DNA from: Streptomyces sp. NBC_00490
GTDB taxonomy: Bacteria > Actinomycetota > Actinomycetes > Streptomycetales > Streptomycetaceae
NCBI RefSeq assembly: GCF_036013645.1
Contig: NZ_CP107869.1
Location: 2,976,001 to 3,040,000 of the forward strand
DNA: 64,000 nucleotides
Direction: 5' to 3'
The first letter of the stretch is position 1. Every line of letters begins with the position of its first letter. The notes beneath the pieces were generated by a model. The model ran no database searches. It had not been told where the DNA came from and saw nothing but the letters and a program-made list of their open reading frames with translations. The translations under genes and the position numbers were made by a program. Positions 40,732 to 47,990 of the stretch are shown here, in pieces.

Positions 40732-41663
40732 TTGTCGTCGCCTCCGAACTTGCTCAGGCGCAGATAGACCATCGAGCAGAAGAGCAGAATCACGAACGCC
40801 ACCGTGGTCAGGGCCGATGCGTAGCCGAAGTTGTGGGCGTCGACGCTGGTGTTGGCGATGTAGAGCGGGAGGGTCGTCGTCTCGCCGGCGGGTCCGCCGC
40901 CGGTGAGGGTGTAGAGCAGGTCGACGTTGTTGAACTCCCAGACCGCCCGCAACAGCGTGGACAGGATGATCGCGTCCTTCAGGTGCGGCAGCGTGATGTG
41001 CAGGAACTGCTTGAACCGGCTGGCCCCGTCGACCTCGGCGGCTTCGTAGAGGTCCTTCGATACGGACTGGAGGTCGGCGAGGATGAGGATCGCGAAGAAG
41101 GGGACCCCGCGCCACAGGTCGGCGACGATCGCCGCCGGGAACACGGTGGAGGTGTCCGACAGCCAGCTGGTGCCGTAGGAGCCGATGCCCATGTCCGCGA
41201 GGTAACGGGTGATGCCCGTCTGGGAGTTGTAGAGCAGGACCCAGATCGCGGAGGTCAGCACACCGGAGACGGCCCACGGGGAGAAGACCATGGCGCGTCC
41301 CATGGCCCGGCCCACGAAGCTCTGGTTGACGATGAGGGCCAGCGCGAGACCGAAGAGCAGCTGGAGACCGACCTCGACGAAGACCCACTTGGCGCTGAAG
41401 ACCAGCGTGTCCCAGAAGATCGGGTCCTCGGTGAAGGCGTGGACGAAGTTGTCGAAGCCCGCGTATCCGTTGCGCCAGGGCTTGGTGGGGTTGTAGTTCT
41501 GCAGGCTGTAGTAGAAGACGCTGATGACCGGGTAGGCGATGAAGCCCAGCATGAGCACGCCGGCCGGTGCGATCAGCAGATAGGGGAGCTTGCGTGGGGT
41601 GGCGGAGGCACGGCGCCGCCGGGGTGGCGCTGGCGGTTTCGCCACGGCTGCGGCTTGGGCCAT
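40728..41663 (-). CDS. Carbohydrate ABC permease (MalF/LacF type)
   Basis: The 311-residue permease has a Pro/Arg-rich cytoplasmic start, six helices and the EAA loop LYEAAEVDGASRFKQFLHIT. ATG 41663 is chosen: GGAGAA is six bases upstream, while a longer frame from 41726 would read through the promoter and a LacI-like operator at 41704-41715. It is the first gene of a leftward chain (permeases, small ORF, PL1, Gfo/Idh, DUF6807, GH43) in which every junction overlaps. It would import pectin-derived sugars. Confidence 0.92.
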   Translation of the reverse strand: MAQAAAVAKPPAPPRRRRASATPRKLPYLLIAPAGVLMLGFIAYPVISVFYYSLQNYNPTKPWRNGYAGFDNFVHAFTEDPIFWDTLVFSAKWVFVEVGLQLLFGLALALIVNQSFVGRAMGRAMVFSPWAVSGVLTSAIWVLLYNSQTGITRYLADMGIGSYGTSWLSDTSTVFPAAIVADLWRGVPFFAILILADLQSVSKDLYEAAEVDGASRFKQFLHITLPHLKDAIILSTLLRAVWEFNNVDLLYTLTGGGPAGETTTLPLYIANTSVDAHNFGYASALTTVAFVILLFCSMVYLRLSKFGGDDK

Positions 41664-41703
41664 GACTGTTCTCCGATCTCGGTACGTCTTGGTACGACGT
41701 GCG

Positions 41704-41715
41704 GGAAGCGCTTTC
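41704..41715. promoter_or_regulatory. Candidate LacI-family operator before the permease operon
   Basis: GGAAGCGCTTTC has the perfect 8-bp palindrome AAGCGCTT at its centre, typical of LacI-type sites, 41 bases upstream of the first permease start. GGTACG occurs twice nearby (41684 and 41694 region). Confidence 0.5.
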
Positions 41716-41753
41716 TCTCTGGACATGCGGGTGCGCTGTGGTGCTGCTGCGGC

Positions 41754-43490
41754 TCAGCCGGCGTGCGGGTCGGTCGCCTTGCCCGGACGGGCCAGGAACT
41801 CGAAGTCGCAGCCGGTGTCGGCCTGCGTGATCTGCTCGTTGTAGAGCGCGCCGTAGCCTCGCTCGTAACGGACGGGCGGCGGTGTCCACTGCGCCCTGCG
41901 GCGCTCCAACTCCTCGTCGTCCACATGGAGATGGAGGGAGCGCGCCTCGACGTCCAGGGTGATCCGGTCACCGCTGCGGACGAGGGCGAGCGGTCCGCCG
42001 ATGTACGACTCGGGCGCGACATGCAGTACGCACGCGCCGTAACTCGTGCCGCTCATCCGGGCGTCGGAGATCCGGACCATGTCCCGCACCCCCTGTTTGA
42101 GCAGGTGGTCGGGGATGGGCAGCATGCCGTACTCGGGCATGCCGGGGCCGCCCTTGGGCCCGGCGTTGCGCAGCACCACCACACTGTCGGCGGTGATGTT
42201 CAGCGACGGGTCGTTGATGGTCCGCTGCATGGTCTTGTAGTCGTCGAAGACGACCGCGGGACCGGTGTGCTTGAGCAGGTGCGGCTCGGCGGAGATGTGC
42301 TTGATGACCGCGCCGTCCGGGCAGAGGTTGCCGCGCAGGACGGCTACACCGCCCTCGTCGGCGACCGGGTTCTCACGGGTGCGGATGACGTCGTCGTTGT
42401 GCACGACGGCACCTTCGAGCTGCTCCCCCAGCGTGCCGTTGACGGTCGGCCGGTCCAGGTGCAGCAGGTCGGTGATCCGGGTGAGGAAGGCGGGCAGCCC
42501 GCCGGCGAAGTAGAAGTCCTCCATGAGGTACGTCTGGCCGCCGGGGCGTACGTTCGCCAGCACCGGGACGGTACGGGCGATGCGGTCGAAGTCGTCGAGG
42601 GCGAGCTTGATCCCGGACCGGCCCGCCATCGCGATCAGGTGGATCACGGCGTTGGTGGAGCCGCCGAGTCCGAGCACCGTGGTGACGGCGTCCTCGAAGG
42701 CCTCGCGGGTCAGGATCTCCGACGGCTTGAGGGCGGTCCAGGCGAGCTCCACGGCACGGCGCCCGGAGGCGGCGGCCATCCGCTCGTGCGCGGAGTCGAC
42801 GGCCGGGATCGAGGAGGCGCCCGGCAGTGTCATGCCGAGGACCTCCGCCGCCGCGGTCATCGTGGACGCGGTGCCCATGGTCATGCAGTGGCCGGGCGAA
42901 CGCGCCAACCCGCCCTGGAGTTCGCGGAGTTCGCAGTCCGTCAGATTGCCCGCGCGATGCTCGTCCCAGTACTTCCACATGTCGGTGCCGGACCCGAGGG
43001 TCTCCCCGCGCCAGTGCCCCGGCAGCATCGGCCCCGCGGGCACGAAGAGCGAGGGCACATCGGCCGAGGTGGCGCCCATGAGCAGCGCCGGCGTCGACTT
43101 GTCACAGCCGCCGAGCAGCACCGCCGCGTCGATCGGGTACGACCGCAGCAGCTCCTCCGTCTCCATCGCGAGGAGGTTGCGGTAGAGCATCGGGGTCGGC
43201 TTCTGGTAGGTCTCCGAGAGGGTGGCGACCGGGAACTCCAGCGGGAAACCCCCCGCCTGCCACACGCCCCGCTTGACCGCCTCGGCGCGCTCACGCAGAT
43301 GGACATGGCAGGGGTTGATGTCGGACCAGGTGTTGAGGACGGCGATCACCGGGCGGCCCCGGTACTCCTCCGCCTCGTAACCCAGCTGGCGCATCCGGGC
43401 GTTGTGCGACCAGGTGCGCAACTGGCCCTCGGTGCCGTACCACTGGTGGCTCCGGAGCTCCTCGGGGCTTTTGCGTTCTCTGTCGGTCAT
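41754..43490 (-). CDS. IlvD/Edd family sugar-acid dehydratase (L-arabinonate dehydratase-like)
   Basis: The 578-residue Fe-S dehydratase has cluster cysteines Cys61 (NTWSDINPCHVH), Cys129 (LGGCDKSTPA) and Cys202 (PGHCMTMGTAST). The NTWSD-x2-PC motif and the length favour the sugar-acid branch over the biosynthetic dihydroxyacid dehydratase. It converts an aldonate or aldarate to the 2-keto-3-deoxy acid; L-arabinonate from pectin arabinan is the best guess, galactarate a possible alternative. ATG 43490 overlaps the stop of a DHDPS-fold enzyme gene that would take the next step. A promoter region with operator (41664-41753) separates it from the ABC genes. Confidence 0.82.
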   Translation of the reverse strand: MTDRERKSPEELRSHQWYGTEGQLRTWSHNARMRQLGYEAEEYRGRPVIAVLNTWSDINPCHVHLRERAEAVKRGVWQAGGFPLEFPVATLSETYQKPTPMLYRNLLAMETEELLRSYPIDAAVLLGGCDKSTPALLMGATSADVPSLFVPAGPMLPGHWRGETLGSGTDMWKYWDEHRAGNLTDCELRELQGGLARSPGHCMTMGTASTMTAAAEVLGMTLPGASSIPAVDSAHERMAAASGRRAVELAWTALKPSEILTREAFEDAVTTVLGLGGSTNAVIHLIAMAGRSGIKLALDDFDRIARTVPVLANVRPGGQTYLMEDFYFAGGLPAFLTRITDLLHLDRPTVNGTLGEQLEGAVVHNDDVIRTRENPVADEGGVAVLRGNLCPDGAVIKHISAEPHLLKHTGPAVVFDDYKTMQRTINDPSLNITADSVVVLRNAGPKGGPGMPEYGMLPIPDHLLKQGVRDMVRISDARMSGTSYGACVLHVAPESYIGGPLALVRSGDRITLDVEARSLHLHVDDEELERRRAQWTPPPVRYERGYGALYNEQITQADTGCDFEFLARPGKATDPHAG

Positions 43491-44395
43491 ATCGACCACC
43501 CGGCGGCTATCCCGGCGACCTCGGCCCGCTCGTCCTCGGGCAGCGTCCGGCTCGGCGGGCGCACCTCGCGGCGGCACAGACCCAGGGAGGCGAGGGCCTC
43601 CTTGACGACGGTGACGTTGTTGGCGGAGCCGTTGGCGGCGCGGAGCTCCTCGAAGCGGCGGATCTGCTCCCAGACCTTCATGGCGGCCGGGTAGTCGCCG
43701 GACCGCAGCGCTTCGATCATGTTCAGCGAGACGGCCGGGGCGACGTTCACCAGTCCGGAGGTGAAACCGGTGGCGCCCGCGGAGAAGTACGAGGGGGCGT
43801 AGGGCTCGGCGAGGCCGGCCACCCACACGAAGCGTTCCAGGCCCGCGTCCCGGGCGAAGGCGGCGAACCTCGCCGCGTCCGGGACGGCGTACTTCACCCC
43901 GATGACGTTCGGGCAGACGTCGGCGAGTTCGGCGAGACGGGCACCGGTGAGCTGCGCGTTGCGGATGTACGGCACGACGCCGAGCTCGGGCACGGCCTCG
44001 GCGATGGCGCGGTGGTAGTCGACCCAGCCGCCCTGGGAGACGTACGGGTGGACGGGCTGGTGGACCATCACCATCGCCGCGCCCAGCTCACGGGCGTGCT
44101 GCGCGGAGGCGACGGCGGTGGGCACGTCGTGGCCGACGCCGACGAGGATCACGGCACGGTCGCCGGCCTCGTCGACCGTCAACTCGGTGACGAGTTGGCG
44201 CTCTTGGGGGGTCAGGGCGTAGAACTCGCCGGTGTTCCCGTTGGGGGTGAGGGTCGTGACCCCACCGTCGAGGAGACGACGCAGCAGGGCCCGGTGGGTG
44301 TCCTGGTCGACGGTGCCGTCCTCGGCGAACGGTGTCACCGGGATCGCCACCACGTCGGCCAGGGCCGCCCGCTGGGTCTCGAACGTCGCTGTCAT
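43487..44395 (-). CDS. DHDPS-fold dehydratase or aldolase for a 2-keto-3-deoxy sugar acid
   Basis: The 302-residue TIM-barrel protein has Schiff-base Lys168 (NVIGVKYAVPD), catalytic Tyr143 (VVPYIRNAQ) and the GNTGEFYALTPQER loop. With the coupled IlvD/Edd enzyme it forms a two-step module: either dehydration of 2-keto-3-deoxy-pentonate to 2-oxoglutarate semialdehyde, or aldol cleavage as in YagE/YjhH-type enzymes. It differs clearly from KdgD at 49087-50031, so the two are not simple duplicates. Overlaps of four bases join it to the GntR gene upstream and the dehydratase gene downstream. Confidence 0.8.
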   Translation of the reverse strand: MTATFETQRAALADVVAIPVTPFAEDGTVDQDTHRALLRRLLDGGVTTLTPNGNTGEFYALTPQERQLVTELTVDEAGDRAVILVGVGHDVPTAVASAQHARELGAAMVMVHQPVHPYVSQGGWVDYHRAIAEAVPELGVVPYIRNAQLTGARLAELADVCPNVIGVKYAVPDAARFAAFARDAGLERFVWVAGLAEPYAPSYFSAGATGFTSGLVNVAPAVSLNMIEALRSGDYPAAMKVWEQIRRFEELRAANGSANNVTVVKEALASLGLCRREVRPPSRTLPEDERAEVAGIAAGWSI

Positions 44396-45060
44396 GCCTG
44401 ACCGTCCTCTCCCTGGGCCTCGGACTCCGCGTCCGGGAAGGCCCGTTGCACGAACGACGCGATGTGCGCGTGAAGGGCGCGGGCCGCGCCGTCGGCGTCA
44501 CCGTCGAGCGCGAGCCGCAGGATCTCCCGGTGCTCACCGGCCTCCCGCTCCCACGAGGGTGAGGCCGCCCAGGCGACGGCGGAGACGAGGGCCGCCTGGT
44601 CACGGACCTCGTCGAGCATCCGGCCGAGCAGCGGGTTGCCGCACGGCAGATACAGCGACCGGTGGAACTCCCGGTTGGCGAGGGAGCGTTCGGCGGTGTC
44701 GGTGGCCTGGTCGGCCCGGGTCAGCGCGTCACGGGCCTCGTCGAGGGAGGCGCCGCGCTTCACCGCCCGCTTCAGGGCCTCGGGCTCCAGGAGCAGCCGG
44801 ACGTCGTAGACCTCGCGCGCCATGTCCGCGTCCACCATGCGCACCGTGACGCCCTTGTACTGGTTCATCACGACGAGACCGGTGCCGGCCAGGGTCTTGA
44901 GCGCCTCGCGCACCGGGGTCTTGGACACCCCGAACTGCGCGGCGAGCTCGGTCTCGACCAGAGCCTGCCCCGGCGTCAACTGGCCGGTGAGGATGCGGCG
45001 TTTGATCTCCTCGAGCACGTACTGCGTGCGGGAGGGGATCGGCGTGGGCACAGAGGTCAT
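44392..45060 (-). CDS. GntR family regulator, FadR subfamily (FCD domain)
   Basis: The 222-residue regulator has an N-terminal winged helix (about 10-75; LVETELAAQFGVSKTPVREA) and an all-helical FCD effector domain (about 85-205; YDVRLLLEPEALKRAVKRG, NREFHRSLYLPCGNPLLG) with the metal/ligand-binding Asp and His positions. It is the first gene of the coupled dehydratase operon, so it probably represses its own operon until a sugar acid binds. A palindrome and three tandem 14-bp repeats lie directly upstream (45071-45127). Confidence 0.9.
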   Translation of the reverse strand: MTSVPTPIPSRTQYVLEEIKRRILTGQLTPGQALVETELAAQFGVSKTPVREALKTLAGTGLVVMNQYKGVTVRMVDADMAREVYDVRLLLEPEALKRAVKRGASLDEARDALTRADQATDTAERSLANREFHRSLYLPCGNPLLGRMLDEVRDQAALVSAVAWAASPSWEREAGEHREILRLALDGDADGAARALHAHIASFVQRAFPDAESEAQGEDGQA

Positions 45061-45070
45061 GCGCGCCTCT

Positions 45071-45112
45071 CGGATCTCGCGTATCGGATCTCACGTATCG
45101 CGTCTCATATAT
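45071..45112. repeat. Three tandem 14-bp repeats in the GntR leader
   Basis: Units CGGATCTCGCGTAT, CGGATCTCACGTAT and CGCGTCTCATATAT lie end to end, 10 bases before the GntR start codon. They may be multiple operator half-sites or a slipped duplication. Confidence 0.7.
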
Positions 45113-45114
45113 GA

Positions 45115-45127
45115 CGTACGAAGTACG
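45115..45127. promoter_or_regulatory. Candidate GntR operator
   Basis: CGTACGAAGTACG has perfect 5-base arms around GAA, directly next to the tandem repeats and upstream of the leftward GntR operon. FadR-type regulators usually bind GT-N-AC-centred palindromes like this. Confidence 0.5.
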
Positions 45128-45205
45128 ACGGGTTGAACGTAGGAGGGGGCCCGTGTTTCGTCAATGCTTCTGACAAAGGAAGTTGAGGTTGCCGAGCAGA
45201 GAGTG

Positions 45206-45958
45206 TCAGACGGTGTACGTCTCGCCGACACGGGCGGCTGTGGTGCGGCCGCCGAAGACGGAGGCGGCACGGGCGGTGGCGTGCTCGGGGGTGAGGGTGG
45301 GGCCGACATGGGTGACGAGCAGCTGTCGGGCCCGCGCCGCCCGCGCCACGCCGCCGGCGTCCTCGGGCGTCAGATGAACCTGTTCGCCATCGCGATGCGC
45401 ATCGATGTCGGCCTCGCAGAGGAACAGGTCCGCCCCGTCCGCGAGACGCGGCAGTGCGTCGCAGGGCCCGGTGTCCCCGGAGTACGCCAGGGCTCGTCCG
45501 CCGCTCTCGGCCCACAGGCCGTAGGCCTCGACGTCGTGCAGGACCTCGCGGGCGGTGAGCGTCAGATCGGCGTGCCGGACGGTGTGCCCGTCGTGCAGCG
45601 GCCGGAAGTCGAAGACGCCGCTCAGGAACCCGGAGTCGGGCCGCCCGAAGAATCCGGCGAGGCGTGCGGCGCAGTCGCGCGGCGCGTAGACCGGGACCGG
45701 CGCGGGGAGGGTGAGCCCGCCGTACGCGAAGCCGTAGAAGGCGGCGGTGAGGTCGGCGTAGTGGTCGGCGTGCAGATGCGAGATCCAGATCGCGCTCAGC
45801 CGCGTCGGGTCCGTGTGCCGCTGCAACTCGGCGAAGGTCCCGGTCCCGGCGTCCACCCACACCTCGGCACCGCCTCCCCGCACCAGATGCCCGGAGCACG
45901 GGGTGTCCGGGCCGGGGTGCGGGGAGGCGGTGCCGAGGACGGTGAGGGTGAGAGACAT
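45206..45958 (-). CDS. MBL-fold metallo-hydrolase
   Basis: The 250-residue metallo-beta-lactamase-fold protein has the zinc motif His61-x-His63-x-Asp65-His66 (SHLHADHYADL), a distal AYSGDTGPCDAL Asp and LLVTHVGPT near the C-terminus, as in RNase Z-like or lactonase-like hydrolases. The substrate is unknown. A lactonase role in uronate oxidation is tempting given the locus, but sequence alone does not support it. ATG 45958 gives the usual MSLTLTVLGTASPHPGPDTP start. It has its own upstream region containing 14-bp tandem repeats. Confidence 0.8.
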   Translation of the reverse strand: MSLTLTVLGTASPHPGPDTPCSGHLVRGGGAEVWVDAGTGTFAELQRHTDPTRLSAIWISHLHADHYADLTAAFYGFAYGGLTLPAPVPVYAPRDCAARLAGFFGRPDSGFLSGVFDFRPLHDGHTVRHADLTLTAREVLHDVEAYGLWAESGGRALAYSGDTGPCDALPRLADGADLFLCEADIDAHRDGEQVHLTPEDAGGVARAARARQLLVTHVGPTLTPEHATARAASVFGGRTTAARVGETYTV

Positions 45959-45996
45959 GCGGGGAGCGTAGGTCCGGGTGCCGCGCACACGCCTCT

Positions 45997-46064
45997 GATT
46001 AAGGCCGCTCGACCAAGGCTCCGATCAAGACGGTCCGATCAAGACCGTTCGATCAAGGCCGCTG
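45997..46064. repeat. Five imperfect tandem repeats of about 14 bp
   Basis: Successive units begin GATTAAGGCC, GACCAAGGCT, GATCAAGACG, GATCAAGACC and GATCAAGGCC. They lie upstream of the MBL gene and run into the last codons of the next gene. Confidence 0.75.
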
Positions 46065-46634
46065 CCATCCGGGATCCCGCCCGCTCAGTCCGACGGCCCG
46101 GTCGAGCAGCGGGGCGCCGTCCGGCACGGGCACCACGGGACCGAAGATGCCACCGCCCTGGTCGTCCTCCTTGGCGGCCGCGAGCAGGAAGTCGTACGAC
46201 ACCTGGAGTGCGGCGGGGTCCGGGTCGTACGGGAGGCCGGTGGCGCGGGCCAGGTCCCAGCCGTGGATGACCAGTTCGTCGATCGCGACCGCTCCGGCGA
46301 CCTCGCCGGGCAGATCGACACCGCCCGCGCGGGTCATCCCGGTCCAGGCCGACGGGTCGCGCCAGGCGTCGGCGAGTTCGTCGAGGACCTTCGGCAGTTC
46401 CTCACGCCAGCCGGGACCGATGTCCGGTACGGCGGAGGCGGGATCGGTGTTCGTCGTGGGGCCGAGGTCCTTGCGGGCGGCGTCACGGAAGGCGACGGAC
46501 AGGCCCAGCAGGTGGCCCAGCAGATTGCGGACCGCCATCGCCGGACAGGGGGTCGGGTCCGTCAGCTGGTCGTCCCGGACGGCCTGGGCGAGGCGCGCCA
46601 GGGTGCGGGTCTGGGGGCCGAGGTCGAAAGTCAT
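46053..46634 (-). CDS. TIGR03086-type DinB/MDMPI-like metal-binding protein
   Basis: The 193-residue single-domain protein of the mycothiol-dependent maleylpyruvate-isomerase-like superfamily has TDPTPCPAMAVRNLLGHLLG near the N-terminus, where the family metal-site His sits, and AIDELVIHGWDLARATG supplying a second histidine. It is probably a mycothiol-related enzyme, with an unknown reaction. GGAGGAGC six bases before the ATG fixes the start. It is divergent from an MFS gene; its end overlaps a tandem repeat array. Confidence 0.8.
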   Translation of the reverse strand: MTFDLGPQTRTLARLAQAVRDDQLTDPTPCPAMAVRNLLGHLLGLSVAFRDAARKDLGPTTNTDPASAVPDIGPGWREELPKVLDELADAWRDPSAWTGMTRAGGVDLPGEVAGAVAIDELVIHGWDLARATGLPYDPDPAALQVSYDFLLAAAKEDDQGGGIFGPVVPVPDGAPLLDRAVGLSGRDPGWQRP

Positions 46635-46775
46635 GCGTGCTCCTCCGGGATGGGTGCCCTTCGGGAGGTAGACCGACAGGCCTCCCGGAACTCATCGCCG
46701 CGCCCCGAAACACCTCTCCTTCTAGGGCATCCGCCCGATCCCCTCACCCCCTCCTCAGTCCCACGATCAACAGGC

Positions 46776-47990
46776 ATGGCACCTCTTCGGACCGTCCTGC
46801 GCGACCGCGACGCAGGCCTCTACCTCACCGCCGTCGTCGTCTCCGGCTTCGGCACCTCCGCGCTCTGGCTGGCCTCGGGCGTCTGGGTCAAGGACCTCAC
46901 CGGCTCCGACGGCCTCGCCGCGCTGTGCCTGCTCGTCATGTGGGCGCCGACGCTGCTCGGCCCGCTCCTGGGCACCCTCGCCGACCGTGTGCGGCGCAAA
47001 CCGCTGCTGATCGGCGCGAACCTGCTCCTGGCCGCCCTGCTGCCCACCCTCTTCACCGTCGACTCCACCGACGGCCTGTGGCTTGTCTACGCGGTCCTCT
47101 TCGTCTACGGCGCGGCGGGCGTCGTCCATGACGCGGCCGAGTCCGCTCTGGTCGCCGCCACCGTCGACCCGGCTCTGCTCGGCGCGTTCAACGGCCTGCG
47201 CATGGCGATCACGGAGGGCATGAAACTCGTGGCCCCGCTGGCGGGCGCGGGACTCTACTCCGCGTACGGCGGACCGGCCGTCGCTCTCCTCGACGCCGGC
47301 ACCTTCGTGCTGGCCACGGTCCTGTACGCCGCCCTGCGCGTCCGGGAGAGCGGGCCGGGGCCGTCGCGGCGCGCCCCGGCCGCCGAGGCCGTCCGCCATC
47401 TGCGGGCCCACCCGCTCCTGCGCCCCCTCGTCCTGGCCGGCGGCACCACCATGCTCTTCGCGGGCCTGAGCGGTGCGATGCTCTACGCCGTCATCGACGA
47501 CCTCGGGCACTCCCCCGCGTACGCCGGTGTCCTCTACGCCGTCCAGGGCGCCGGTTCCGTGGTGGTCGGGCTGCTCTCGGGACCCGCCCTGCGGCTCCTC
47601 GGCGCCCGCCGGTTCGCGGCGTACGGCATCGCCCTCGCGGCCGTCGCGACGGGGCTGCGGGCCGTGCCGTCCGATCCGGTGGCCCTCGCGTGCAGCGCGG
47701 CGAGCGGGGTGGGGCTGCCCTGTGTGCTGATCGCCGCGCTCACCGCCGTACAGCGCGAGACACCGGACGCACTGCTGGGCCGTACGGTCGCCACGGCCAA
47801 CACGCTGGTGTTCGCACCGAACGTCCTCGGGCTGGCCGCGGGGGCGGTCCTGGTCGAACTGGTCGACCAGAAGCCGCTGTTGGTCGTCCTGGGCGGGTTG
47901 TGGCTGCTGACGGCGGTGCCGTTGGCTCAGAGGCCGGCGAGCGCCGCGCGCACCAGCTCCAGGTCCCCGTCCGACGCCAACCCCGCGTGA
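46776..47990 (+). CDS. MFS transporter, MFS_3/EntS-like
   Basis: The 404-residue membrane protein has about 12 helices: TVLRDRDAGLYLTAVVVSGFG in TM1, then LLGPLLGTLADRVRRKPLLI as motif A. It resembles macrolide- or siderophore-exporter-like MFS proteins. The substrate is unknown. No convincing ribosome-binding site precedes ATG 46776; the frame is open further upstream, but the residues there are antisense to the neighbouring gene. Its last 64 bases overlap the opposing 47927-49090 gene. Confidence 0.82.
   Translation: MAPLRTVLRDRDAGLYLTAVVVSGFGTSALWLASGVWVKDLTGSDGLAALCLLVMWAPTLLGPLLGTLADRVRRKPLLIGANLLLAALLPTLFTVDSTDGLWLVYAVLFVYGAAGVVHDAAESALVAATVDPALLGAFNGLRMAITEGMKLVAPLAGAGLYSAYGGPAVALLDAGTFVLATVLYAALRVRESGPGPSRRAPAAEAVRHLRAHPLLRPLVLAGGTTMLFAGLSGAMLYAVIDDLGHSPAYAGVLYAVQGAGSVVVGLLSGPALRLLGARRFAAYGIALAAVATGLRAVPSDPVALACSAASGVGLPCVLIAALTAVQRETPDALLGRTVATANTLVFAPNVLGLAAGAVLVELVDQKPLLVVLGGLWLLTAVPLAQRPASAARTSSRSPSDANPA

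Noticed and set aside
45206..45958. Calling the MBL-fold protein the galactaro-lactone lactonase of the pathway
   Set aside because: The fold is compatible, but it is not in an operon with uronate genes and the motifs do not discriminate the substrate.
45071..46064. CRISPR-like arrays
   Set aside because: The 14-bp units are contiguous without spacers, and no cas genes are present.
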